From: Luidia sarsii
Lineage: Eukaryota > Echinodermata > Asteroidea > Paxillosida > Luidiidae
NCBI GenBank assembly: GCA_949987565.1
Contig: OX465107.1
Span: forward strand, 22,877,958-22,941,957
Direction: 5' to 3'
Length of the DNA: 64,000 bases
Shown here in pieces: positions 33,806-43,994 of this stretch. The translations under genes and the position numbers were made by a program. Positions within the stretch are counted from its first letter, which is position 1. The number at the start of each line of letters is the position of its first letter. Below the pieces are notes generated by a model. The model had not been told where the DNA came from. It saw only the letters and a list, made by a program, of their open reading frames with translations, and did not search any database.

Positions 33806-34474
33806 CCCAATGCATCAACGTACCTTGATGAGATTCAATTGGTACGATGATGCCCAGAATTGAGCCTCGGTTGAATTCACCCTACACTGAAATATAATTA
33901 GATCATAAATTTATACCATAGTTTGCATGTTGGGCCTGGGCCATTTTGTGCATGGAATGCTAATGCTTATCAAAAATGTTATCTATATCGATTGGTGCTA
34001 TTAACATACAATTTTATGCAGAGGGCTCTTGCAATGCTTGTTAGGTGTTTCAGTTTAGGTCGAACGTGACTGGAAGATGTTTAAAATGTATCCGTCTCAC
34101 CAACCACCTTTCATTTAAGGAATTATAAGATAGATATTATTTATAACTTTACACCAGTACTTCACGTGACAGCGATGGATTTTTCATGTTACATTATACA
34201 CTGAGAAGTACTCGTTCATGTTATCATTTACTGCATGAATTGAACGTAATAAATGTTTAATCTACGTATGCACAAAACACACGGAGTATTATGGATCATT
34301 GTATCACTGTGTGTGATTTGTGTCTGTCTGTCTGACTGTCTTTCTTTCTGCCAGGCTTACTTCTGTCTGTCGTCTTTCCCCCTCTCGGATTTTCATTTGT
34401 TTATTTGTTTGTTATTCTATTGATCAATACCTTGAATTTTTCGAATTGGATTTTTGCTGTGTTTTATTCTGTAT

Positions 34475-34640
34475 TCGAGGCGTTGAGGGCGCTAAATAGG
34501 TTTTGCACACTCTACTTCAGCGCTTGCAGTTTGCACATGCTCTCAGACGGGCAAAGCCACTTGTAAAATAAAAATCACACCGGTGAGGGCGCTAAATAGG
34601 TTTTGCACATACTATTTCAGTACTTGTAATTTGCGTGCGG
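34475..34640. repeat. Short direct duplication
   Basis: GAGGGCGCTAAATAGGTTTT followed by GCACA and a TTCAG motif occurs twice about 100 bases apart. This is a local tandem duplication with drift. Confidence 0.6.
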
Positions 34641-34785
34641 GACCTCATTAATTTTGTTACGCAGCACATAAAATACGTTATGGGAAATCAACGTGAATTA
34701 CAGCCCATTGGTTTATTGGAAAGCACATTTTGTATGTAAAACCATTGCTTTGGGACTGAATGTACGTATACCGCCCCGTCAACCC

Positions 34786-34979
34786 GTTGCGAGTGGGTGG
34801 TCCCTGGATTTTTTTTTCGTAGGACGGTTAGGGGCAATTATCATAAATGGGCGTGTCGTAATCTTCTTCTGTCGTAATTTTCTTCAAAAACAATTCGACA
34901 CGCCCATATATGATAATTTATGATAATTGCCGCTAACCCTCCTACGAAAAAAAAAAGTACGCCCCCGGGAACTAGTCGC
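34786..34979. mobile_element. Hairpin (foldback) element
   Basis: Arms of about 60 bases are inverted: the left has TTCGTAGGACGGTTAGGGGC and ATGGGCGTGTCG, the right has CGACACGCCCAT and CCGCTAACCCTCCTACGAA. Only about 35 bases lie between them. It is a typical miniature foldback unit. Confidence 0.8.
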
Positions 34980-36130
34980 GTTGATTTGAGCTCGCAGGGA
35001 ACTACTGCCACTGGGGAATATATCAACCAATACATACTAAATAGGACCTAGTTCAGATCCTTGCTACCCTCTATCCAACCTCTGGTGTCGCTAGTCGGAA
35101 CGGGTATCCGTTATTCTTTAATCATCCCGTACCATCCCTCTTAGATCCATCCCTTTGATTTCGACTGGATTGTGCATGAATCGCATCAAGTAGGCCTATG
35201 CATCAAGCAACAGTGATGATTTAGTATAACTAAGTGACTGGCAGTGACTAGAAATTTAAACTCAAGTGATATGTTGCAGTTAGAAAGCAGTTTGGAAAAT
35301 GTTGCAAAGTTCTGACAATTGACGAAAATGCAGATGGTCTGATGTTTCGATCCTCGGTTAGCCTTAAAAAACCCGGAAAGCCTGTTTAAAATCCATTACC
35401 GAATCCATTTTAAAAAAGAAATAATTACCACCCACTGTAATTAATCTGGCTGCGAGACTGTAGTGGCTGTGGAAGTGATTAGTATTGATTTCTCAACCCC
35501 TGCGATAGTTTTCAAGCAATTAAAAAAAAAACACCACTGTATCCATCATCTCATGCAGTTGTGTTGCAGTTGGTGTATTACGTGCTTCATTAAGTAGCCG
35601 CCATTTGATCCACTTGCACAACCGATTTTAGGATCTGCTCAGCGGAGGACCACCTGTCACCGAATGTGAACTTCCAATACGCGGGGTGTTCTGTTCCACC
35701 GTGGCCTCTAGCTAACCATGATCTATAACCGTCAAGATGTCAAGATAAAGGAGTGTAGATTTAGGAAACATAACTGAAGCTACCATGCTTCAACCTGTCA
35801 TCATACCAATTGCCAGTGCAATAACATGGGATATCTTACAAATTATGCTTGCGTGCTATGCCTTTGTTGATAAGTAAAACAAAATCACAACTATCCCATG
35901 CGACCCTCTAGTTAAACAAGAAGCACGCCTCTTCATGTCTGAAGCAGTCGTCCCCATACCATCTGTTTCACTTCTATCAATCACTTGAAAGTTGGACCAA
36001 TGCGAAATTCAGACCCTGGTGCTGTAAACGGATACTTCCTATAATTCCATAGTCTCGGGCTTTTTTCTCGGTATCATGTTTAGCCAAATGAATCTCAGTC
36101 TGCATTAGATGGATATGCCGATGAATGCAG

Positions 36131-36293
36131 ACTGTCGAGGCATGAAGCGAGACCCGCTCCCAATTTCCAGGCGAAGGTATAAATGGAGGCGGCCATTGTG
36201 CAGCCCGCCCTATCCCTCCTAGCCCACCGTGGCAGTAGTGTCGAGAGAGCATCACGCACCCCGATCGGCGGCAGCGAAGCCTTCATATAACAG
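36131..36293 (+). promoter_or_regulatory. Duplicated TATA promoter and exon 1 (gene copy 2)
   Basis: The sequence is identical to 12009-12171 except one substitution (a second lies just after, in the intron). TATAAAT is at 36178-36184 and the exon 1 donor CAG/GTAAGG is at 36293. It is the promoter for the truncated second gene copy. Confidence 0.72.
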
Positions 36294-36354
36294 GTAAGGT
36301 ATTGTGCGCGCACAGTCCTCCTAACTCCTACACTCAGTAGACCTGATTTCTACC

Positions 36355-36396
36355 TTGGCAGTAGTGTCGAGAGAGGACCGGACATCTTATCAACAG
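36355..36396 (+). other. Possible extra non-coding leader exon, copy of part of exon 1
   Basis: The exon 1 motif GGCAGTAGTGTCGAGAGAG reappears here and is followed by its own donor-like CAACAG/GTATGT at 36396. It may be an alternative leader exon created by local duplication. It is absent at the corresponding place in copy 1. Confidence 0.35.
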
Positions 36397-36442
36397 GTAT
36401 GTATACTGTGTATGCGTAGTCTTCCTGTACTTTTTACTACTC

Positions 36443-36597
36443 CGGGGCTGGATTTCACAAAGCCCTAGAATGCATGGTAATTCAACTTACGATGGATAAA
36501 CCATCGTAAGATGTGACACACCGTATGGTTTCTGTGCATGGCTCATTGTCTTGCAATTGATCGTAAGTTACGATGAGTTTGGTGAAATCTACGCCAG
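36443..36597. mobile_element. Small hairpin MITE
   Basis: The ends are GGATTTCACAAAG and a complementary GGTGAAATCTACGCC. Inside, ACTTACGATGG and CCATCGTAAG form further inverted pairs. It is about 150 bases with no coding capacity. Confidence 0.6.
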
Positions 36598-36639
36598 GTT
36601 TATTAGATGAGGTTCGTGGTAAGTACCACTATCGTAAAC

Positions 36640-37245
36640 ATAGTCTTATGTTAGTGTACGCCGACACAGTCTACGTACAACAACATTGTCTATCCATGGT
36701 GTACACATTCTATGTAGGCCTATACCAACATCGTGTAGGCCTATCTTTGGTGTGCTCCAACACAGTCTATGCACACCAACCATGTCTGTTTCTGGTGTAC
36801 ACAGCACAATCTAATATTGTCTATCTCTGGTGTACACAGCACAGTCTATGCACACCAACATTGTCTATCCATGGTGTACACATTCTATGTAGGCCTACAC
36901 CAATATGCGTGTAGGCCTATTTTGGTGTGCTCCAACGCAGTCTATGCACACCAACCATGTGTTTCTGGTGTACACATCACATTATATGTACGCCAACATT
37001 GTCTATCTCTGGTGTACACAGCACAATCTATAACATTGTGTATCTCTGGTGTACACAACACAGTCTATGTACATCGACATTGTCCATTTCTGGTGTACAT
37101 CAACAAAGTCTATTTACATCAATATCATCTATTTCTGGTGTGCACCAACACAGTCTATTTAGGTCTACACTGTGTACCATCATTGTCTATCCCTGGTGTT
37201 ACACCAACACAGTCTATGCACACCAATATTGTCTGTTTTGGGTGT
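36640..37245. repeat. Degenerate ~42-bp tandem repeat
   Basis: Units centre on ACACAGTCTATGCACACCAA then CATTGTCTATC then TCTGGTGTACAC, with much variation over about 600 bases. Long open frames on the plus strand merely translate the repeat. Confidence 0.85.
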
Positions 37246-37329
37246 AGGCCTATACACATGTATATTTTAAAAAAGAGACAAATGCGCGCAAAATTGACCG
37301 GATAATTATCAACAAGAATGAAAATAGTA

Positions 37330-37411
37330 AAGTACGGGACATACTTGAACCCGGAACCGCGGACTTAGCATATTGCTAAACTCGTTCTTCAACGCCTACC
37401 TCTTTGCTGAC
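37330..37411 (-). mobile_element. tRNA-like fragment (minus strand)
   Basis: On the minus strand GGTTCCGGGTTCAAGTATGT contains a good B box and TTTAGCAATATGCTAAG a stem resembling an anticodon arm. The A box region AGAGGTAGGCGTTGAAG is weak. It is a decayed SINE head or tRNA pseudogene. Confidence 0.4.
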
Positions 37412-37670
37412 CCTAGATCAGTCCTCGTATCCTCAGTGGGCGCTTCCACTCGAGGCTGCCTGATGAGATGTTCCTGTCTTCTGAGTTCACAGCGGACGCA
37501 GTATACACTGTACATTCCAACAGTTTTCGAAAATTTCATGTAACAAGTTAGAAGGCCTGGTGGAATCTCTATGTCTATCCTCCAAGTGTCCATCGTGTAG
37601 CCTTTGGGAAAGTCGTGTCTTGATAGTCATCGTTGTATATTTTTCAGTCGACGTCTGAACCGGCTCCACT

Positions 37671-40600
37671 ATGCTGGACCTGAAAGTGGTGGCGGCAGTC
37701 ATCCTTGCCATAAATTGTGCTGCACACGCAAAAGAACTGGGCTACTACGAGGGAGGAACTATCTTTTGGGAGGCCAGCAATCGGGACAAGCCGAGAGAGG
37801 TACGTGCACACAGAGAACGAACGAAATTCTTCCTTGTGTGTCGCCATTGTCGTTAGTTTTCAGTATATTAGAGTTCCAAAAATCCTCAAAACCGAACATC
37901 TGTGAAAAACATTATACGATATCCATGGCTTTATATGTGATTTGTATTCAAACATGGAATTTCGGCATATGTTTGATATAGGAAGGTTTCGACCAGTTTG
38001 CTCAGTATGACGTCATCTCCTGATGACGGCCAGAGCATAGATGACATTTGAAGGTTTGCATGGTGGAAGTACCAAGTGGAAGGTTTGCGGTGACACCATG
38101 TATAAGGTCTCTTAAAGAAGAGGTGTGGTTTTGAAAAGAACCTGAGTGGTAACTCGACGTTTCGACCAGTATGCTCTGGCCGTCATTCTCTGGCCGTCAT
38201 TTCTCCTGATGACGGCCAGAGCAAACTGGTCGAAACGTCGAGTTACCACTCAGGTTCATTTCAGAACCACATCTCTTCTTTAAGAGACCTTATACATGGT
38301 GTCACCGCAAACCTTCCTGTGTTAAATCACCAACCGTGCAAAGCATTAAGTCTTATTTAGGCATATGTTTGCAAACTTAATGAGCAATTACAGCATAACA
38401 ATAATTGGTATCAAAGCAAATAAATATGCACATAAATGGATAACATAATCGGCTATTGCTTGGTGACAAATTTGGGGGCAATAGCACATAGTCATACTAA
38501 TGCCGAGATCTATGGGGCTATCGTGGCACCCCCTCCCAAGATCTCATGAAATGACCCGACATTTCTAGGGTTCGGGCCAGTAGTGCCGTTTGTGTGTATA
38601 GTCATTGAGGTGATGATGTTGATTGTAATGAATCGCTTTACTTTTGGGGGGAATTGTAATTCTCAGATCACCGTGAAGTTTGAGTTCCAATTTGACTTGA
38701 GGGAGAACACGGACACCCACTTGGCATGCAGACAGGAGAGCATTCATAATAATACCGTGAGTGTGACTTCATGTAATAGTACAGTATCTGTAGTCTTTCC
38801 ATTTGGACAGACCATTTTACAGGATAATGAATTGGTTGGTCGTACTTTTTTGAGATTTGCATTTGCATTTCAGCCGGTTTAACCCGTTTGCAACATTTGT
38901 GTATATCACGCGAGGAACTCATTGGAAATTGAAATGTGATAATTGTAAAAAAAAATGCGAAAACAAATTAATTAAGGCCTGATGCTTTGATTCATGCAGG
39001 ACTTTGCCAAAAGGCATTGTCAAAGATCATGGGGAAATTAGCCAGCGCTGAAAAGCCAGCATGCCCTCTAACCTTTGATGACTCTTAACCTTTCATTACC
39101 CTTAACTTTTTATGACCTCTAAACATTAATGACCTCTAACCTTTCATGACCTCTTAACTTCCATGACCTCTAACTTGTATGACCTCTAAACTTGTATGAC
39201 CTATAACCTTTTATGACCTCTAAAGTTTTGTGACCTCTAAACTTGTATGACCTATAACCTTTTATGAACTCTAAAGTTTTGTGACCTCTAACCTTTTGTG
39301 ACCTTTTAACCTTTTTTATTTCATAACATTTTTATCAGCAAGCAGTTTCCAGGTAAATATTATATGCAAATGTTGAAACCTTAACAATCCATAAATTGGT
39401 ACATTCCAAAATGTTCTCTATAATTTTTTTCACACAGGAACTTAAGACGGGCGGGCGGTTCTACATCGGGAAGGAGAAGAGGTGGGCCAATTACCACTGC
39501 TCTCACTTGGACAGCCAAAGGAACGAGGCGTCGGGCTACTCCATCTGGGAATACACGCTGCCAGAAAATGAGGACGTTGCACAAATAAAGTAGGGCTTTG
39601 TCATCATTGCCAGACATTTAGTTTTGTTTGGCTCTTAAGCCTCACTTCACTGTTCACGCAGGTATTCCCCTGCATTCCGCGCATACCCTTGGTCATTGGC
39701 ATAACAATGCATCTGTCGGGTATATAGTTGGGTGTGTCTCATGTCGGCCTCACTTCAGGCTCGTGCACTCATATGCCGAATGCTGTTCCTTCCTTATCCG
39801 GTTTTCCTCTGTGCATGCAGGCCTAAACATCCCATGTTGTATGATTAAATCCATTCTGGATACAATTTCTTGCTCTCTTTGTTTCTTTATTGAGGTTGAT
39901 GTATAAAACCGAAACTGTTTTTCATGCGTATGAGCGCAGCGAAGTAGCATGAAACGATGGTTTTCTTTGGTGTTACGCACCGTTTTCAAGTGCCGAACTA
40001 GCTGGACGTGCCGCGATAATGGCCGGCGTTGAGGCCGGGCTGTTTTTCTGTTTAAACGAGGCATTCAAGCTGAGCAAAATGAAGCAGTCTATCATTCTGC
40101 CTCAGGAATAATTTTTCCAAAGCTATGCAATCAATGTCATAAATCTTGCATGTTTTGTTTTGTATGTTTTCGAGTACTAATACTCACTATCTCTCCGTTC
40201 GTGCAAAGCTCATTAGGCAAGTCAGTTTCGCTGTGCTTCACCGTGAAAATGGTCATTATGTGTAAAACAAGATGCGATTTACGATGGCGTTTTCCAACGA
40301 AGGAGATGTACAGATTTTCGGACGGTGCCATGTTTCCATTTTAGTCCCTAATTGAATTCCCATGTAACTCATGAACCACTAAAGACTTGTGTGCGTCACT
40401 TGCATGTATACGTATGTAGCGCCACTGTGACTTTCTCACCCAGTCATGCACCTTCTATTTGCAGCTACACGGAGTGCTGCTGGATTCCCGGGATCCTGAA
40501 CAACGGCAGGGACATCGGGAGCGGCAAAGGCTGGAACCTGGCCTCCACCATCAACATTGACCACGGTGATAACACCATCAACAGCCCGCCCAAGAGCAAG

Positions 40601-40678
40601 ACCTTTGCCAAGTACCCCATCATGTCCGGCTGTGGCTACACCATACACATCCCCAGTAAGTGCATGCACAGTCTTTAG
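37671..40678 (+). CDS. Truncated tandem copy of the ZP gene (N-terminal half only)
   Basis: Coding exons: 37671-37799, 38667-38756, 39438-39589 and 40465-40655, all GT-AG and all with the same phases (and for the last three the same lengths) as the first four coding exons of the gene at 12711. The protein has a signal peptide (residues 1-20), then ELGYYEGGTIFWEA, ITVKFEFQFD, ELKTGGRFYIG and YTECCWIPG...CGYTIHIP. No counterpart of exons 5-13, including the whole ZP domain, is visible before the next gene at 43995. If the last donor is unused, reading continues to a TAG at 40676-40678 and gives a 194-residue secreted protein; the coordinates given assume that. No frame is broken in the four exons, so it is either a recent truncated duplicate or expressed as a short secreted form. 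Exons 1-3 are clearly diverged from copy 1; exon 4 is almost identical. Confidence 0.75.
38080..38322. mobile_element. R6 foldback element, complete
   Basis: Long arms are perfectly or nearly perfectly inverted: GGTTTGCGGTGACACCATGT, AAGGTCTCTTAAAGAAGAG, AACTCGACGTTTCGACCAGT and CTCTGGCCGTCAT, then their complements. The loop is very short. It lies in intron 2 (coding exons 1-2) of gene copy 2, with a second complete copy at 61820-62018. Confidence 0.9.
39065..39320. repeat. ~16-bp degenerate tandem repeat
   Basis: The unit is close to ATGACCTCTAACCTTT, with about 15 units and frequent small changes. It lies in the intron upstream of the exon at 39438. Confidence 0.85.
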
Positions 40679-40752
40679 GCCTTATGTGGCTTCTCTTGTC
40701 TGAGCGGCACTCGCCGTGGCTCCAGTTGTCGACCTCCCCGTGGTAAGGCCAT

Positions 40753-40995
40753 GGGCCAATTTCATAGAGCTGCTTAAGCGTGAACATCTGCTAAGCACGA
40801 AATTTCTCCCCTCGTTAAAAATGAGATTGCCAACCACATTTCACGTGATGCTTGTTGTACTTGACTCATATTCTACTATTGGTTGCTTCATGTGAAATAC
40901 AAGTGGAATTTTGGCTGGCAACCTGATTCGTTTGAGGAAGATTTTTCATGCTTCAGCAAATGTTGGTGCTTAAGCGGCTCTATGAAAATGGCCCC
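40753..40995. mobile_element. MITE family 4 copy
   Basis: GGGCCAATTTCATAGAGCTG begins it and GCGGCTCTATGAAAATGGCC ends it, the same arrangement and length as 10232-10477. It starts about 100 bases after the last exon of gene copy 2. Confidence 0.85.
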
Positions 40996-41069
40996 TGGTT
41001 ATATACTGACCCGTCAGGTGAATAACAACAGCCACAGACAGAGAACAGCATCAGACTCATCCGCAAGAA

Positions 41070-41117
41070 GATGAAGAAAAAAAAAGAAGAAGAAGAAGAA
41101 GAAGAAGAAGAAAAAAG
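41070..41117. repeat. GAA microsatellite (short)
   Basis: A run of GAAGAAGAA units with A-rich interruptions. Confidence 0.85.
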
Positions 41118-41436
41118 AAGAAGACTTTTTTTTTCAAAAGGAGAACTTTATTTCAATCTTTTGAAAATAACCGAAACAGAACAAACCAAAATATTTACAA
41201 GTAAGACTTGAAAAGAATCAACTAAATAAATGAATATAACAAAATTAAACAATAAACATAGGAGAGAAATCATATGTATAATAGCGAAACATATATTTTT
41301 TATGAGAGATGTTTTGTAATACAAAATAAAAATTATAGTCAGTTAATGGGGAGTTGTCAAAGTAAAGTAATCGAAAATAAACCGGTGATGCGACAGATCT
41401 TTCCAGGAGCAGAGGTATAACACCATGTCTCGCAAG

Positions 41437-41532
41437 AAGATGAAGAAGAAGAAGAAGAAGAAGAAGAAGATGAAGAAGAAGAAGAAGAAGAAGAAGAAGA
41501 AGATGAAGAAGAAGAAGAAGAAGAAGAAAAAA

Positions 41533-41566
<34 letters not shown>
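41437..41566. repeat. GAA/GAT microsatellite
   Basis: About 130 bases of GAA with periodic GATGAA interruptions. The reverse frames encode poly-serine and poly-phenylalanine artefacts. Confidence 0.93.
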
Positions 41567-41567
<1 letters not shown>

Positions 41568-42068
41568 TGCATTGACTGCTTTGGAGGCCATCACACTTCT
41601 TGTCCAGCCAGTATGTGCTGCTCTCCCTTTATAGACATCCAGAGACTGAGTGAAATTCCCTTTTCATCAGTTCTGTCCTGATGCCAATTGTGTTTCAAAA
41701 GGCAAAGCAAATCTGTAGGCCTACAGTGCATGTTGCAAGGTCTTGTGAGAAAAGAGCTAACATAATGAGATACATTGTAATTTCCAACAGGAGATAAATG
41801 CTGCCTGAGTGCTTACAACCCTGTATAGGACCATACGGGGACACATTGTCGTAATCTATGTAACCTTTGGGAGGCACTCGACATTTGGGAGACATTTAAG
41901 TGTCTCACTAATGTCTTCACCACCTTATAAAAAAACCATCATTTTATTGTCCACATTTTTTAGGGTATATAACGAATGCTCTTTAGAGAACACGTGTTCA
42001 TGCAACATTTTAAAAGTGAAACGGTTGTTGAGGTGTTGTTGGAGAGAGGAGAGAGCTATTAGAATAGG

Positions 42069-42360
42069 TTGTCTAACACTTTCCCACCTTATATTTCGGA
42101 TATTCTTGATCTCAGGAAACCCAATCGCCAAGGCCTTCGTTCACAATGTAATCTGGTCGTTCCTCGTACCCTCAAGAGAGCCGGGGACCACGCATTCTCC
42201 ATCTCCGGTCCTAAACATTGGAACGCTCTTCCAACCTCCATCCGCAATGCTTCATCCACTGACCAGTTCAAAAGACTTCTTAAGACTCACTGTCTTTTAA
42301 GAAGGTGTAACTTCATCCAAGAAAATGTTACCGTTTCAATGATTTGTTCATGGATTTGAG
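42069..42360 (+). pseudogene. LINE reverse transcriptase C-terminal remnant
   Basis: The frame contains GDHAFSISGPKHWNALPTSI followed by RNASSTDQFKRLLKTHC. The pattern 'AF...P..WN.LP..IR...S...FK..LK' is the conserved C-terminal tail of CR1/Jockey-type non-LTR retrotransposon polymerases. No catalytic core is present upstream, so this is a 5'-truncated dead copy, as LINE insertions usually are. Confidence 0.8.
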
Positions 42361-42596
42361 AATTTCCTTACAGTAAATAGAGCAATATTGATCCTATTGG
42401 AACTATACTGCAACTACTGTACCAATAGTGAACTGCTCAAGAATGTGACCATGCAGCAGGTTATCATACCTCCGTCAATAAATCATTGAGGCATATAACA
42501 CCCTACCGAAGAGATGCGTTGGAATTCAGAATCCACTCCAATAGTCTCAGACACCATTTTGATCTCCAAGTCAAATTTTTTTTTTTCCAAAAAAAT

Positions 42597-42785
42597 TAAT
42601 AACAACCTTAACGCTTTGCACCTCCCGCACAGGACACACACTGTATACCGCAATTTACCACAGTGCCCACAGGGGTGTGGGCTCACATACCACAGGTCAC
42701 CACAAAAACCCCGCTGTGGAATGTCCTTGTGCATGGCCCTTATCCTCCCAAAGGAAAAAACTATGTGTGGTTAATTGTGGCTTCC
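42597..42785. repeat. Dispersed repeat, inverted partner of 50510-50700
   Basis: It shares, in opposite orientation, ATTTACCACAGTGCCCACAG, GTATACCGCAATTTACC, AAAAACCCCGCTGTGG and ACTATGTGTGGTTAATTGTG with 50510-50700. The pair brackets the SLC16 gene. Confidence 0.8.
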
Positions 42786-43994
42786 ATGACTGGGAACTTT
42801 AGGCCTGGGCAATAAATATTGCTTTGTTTCTTTATATATATTGTGATAATATGCGTCATCATAAATAATAAATAATATCTGATGTGTGTACTTCATCTGA
42901 CCTTTCGAGGTGCTGATCCTCAAGTCTCCAGTAGATCACCAAGTGAGGTGTGATTCGAAATTGCTTACTTTGATGACGTCATCAGCAAAAGCGTCCCCTT
43001 TTTTGCCAATTTTGCCCAAATAATTGCGAAATTCTGAAAAAATACATGGCCTCATTAATATTCATGAGATGATTTCCTGGTCATGTGATGGTAATTCTTG
43101 AATACACCTATTCCTGACTTAGATACATGCCAAGTGTTGATCCCGTAGGACCCGAGATTGCATCATTATTGTACTTGGTGGTTTGCCCCTTTAAGGGGCT
43201 GCCACGTGACTATCCAATCAAAAACTTATCAATTAAAAACAAACAAATACACACTGTAATTCAATATTGGCTGTAGGCCCTCTCCGCATAATATTGGCCA
43301 CTATAAACAAAAACAAATTGATGACGTCATGATTGCGTCATGTCACTTTCAAAGTATATACGATTAATTCTACGACCCAAATGAATTCTGGTAATTTTAC
43401 AGCACGCACGGTCAATGAAGTGCAGCAACAGCATTCAACAATTCTGTATATCAAGCAGGAACATGATTATTAAGGATCAAGCAAAAAAAGGTTCTGGTGA
43501 ATGCCACATCCTTGCAAACTTGATAATTTTAAGATCTATGTACAGCATCAACATAGCACCTAATCTGTTTGGGGTTCGGAGTTACAAATAATATTATACA
43601 AAACAATTAATAGGCTTAAGACAAAGAAAACATCTAAAACTCCAAGATATGAAAATTAAAGTGATATCATTCCCTCCATATCTTTTCATTTATTGGTATT
43701 GAAATGAGGATTATAGTCATCATAAAACAGCTTCCAGAAATTGGCCCGAGTCCAAATTTTTTACATTCTCCCGGCACCCCGGAAACTATAATTGAGCCTT
43801 CATCTCTGCCGTAAGTTTGCCTTATCCGGGACCGAATTGACCCTGGCGTAATATAGAAAGGACAAAACTCATATCATGCAACTATTTCACAATCGCAGGT
43901 GATAAAATAATATGCATGTAGGCCTACCGGAGTTATCTTCATCCAAGATCGATATCGTGCTCTCATTTTGGATGGAAATATCGAGGAGGGAATA
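42786..43994. other. Non-coding stretch downstream of the SLC16 gene
   Basis: It holds the presumed 3' untranslated sequence of the minus-strand SLC16 gene near 43690-43994. TTTATT, an AATAAA on the minus strand, lies at about 43689-43694. No gene is recognised in the rest. Confidence 0.4.

Noticed and set aside
36573..37305. Repetitive open frames with VYTFYV- and HCLS-type repeats
   Set aside because: They follow the 42-bp tandem repeat and overlap in several frames.
41343..41594. Poly-serine and poly-phenylalanine frames
   Set aside because: They translate the GAA microsatellite.
40680..43990. Searched for missing ZP exons of the truncated gene copy
   Set aside because: Nothing resembling the DKVKCRW exon or any ZP exon is visible; only MITE, GAA repeat and LINE remnant are found.
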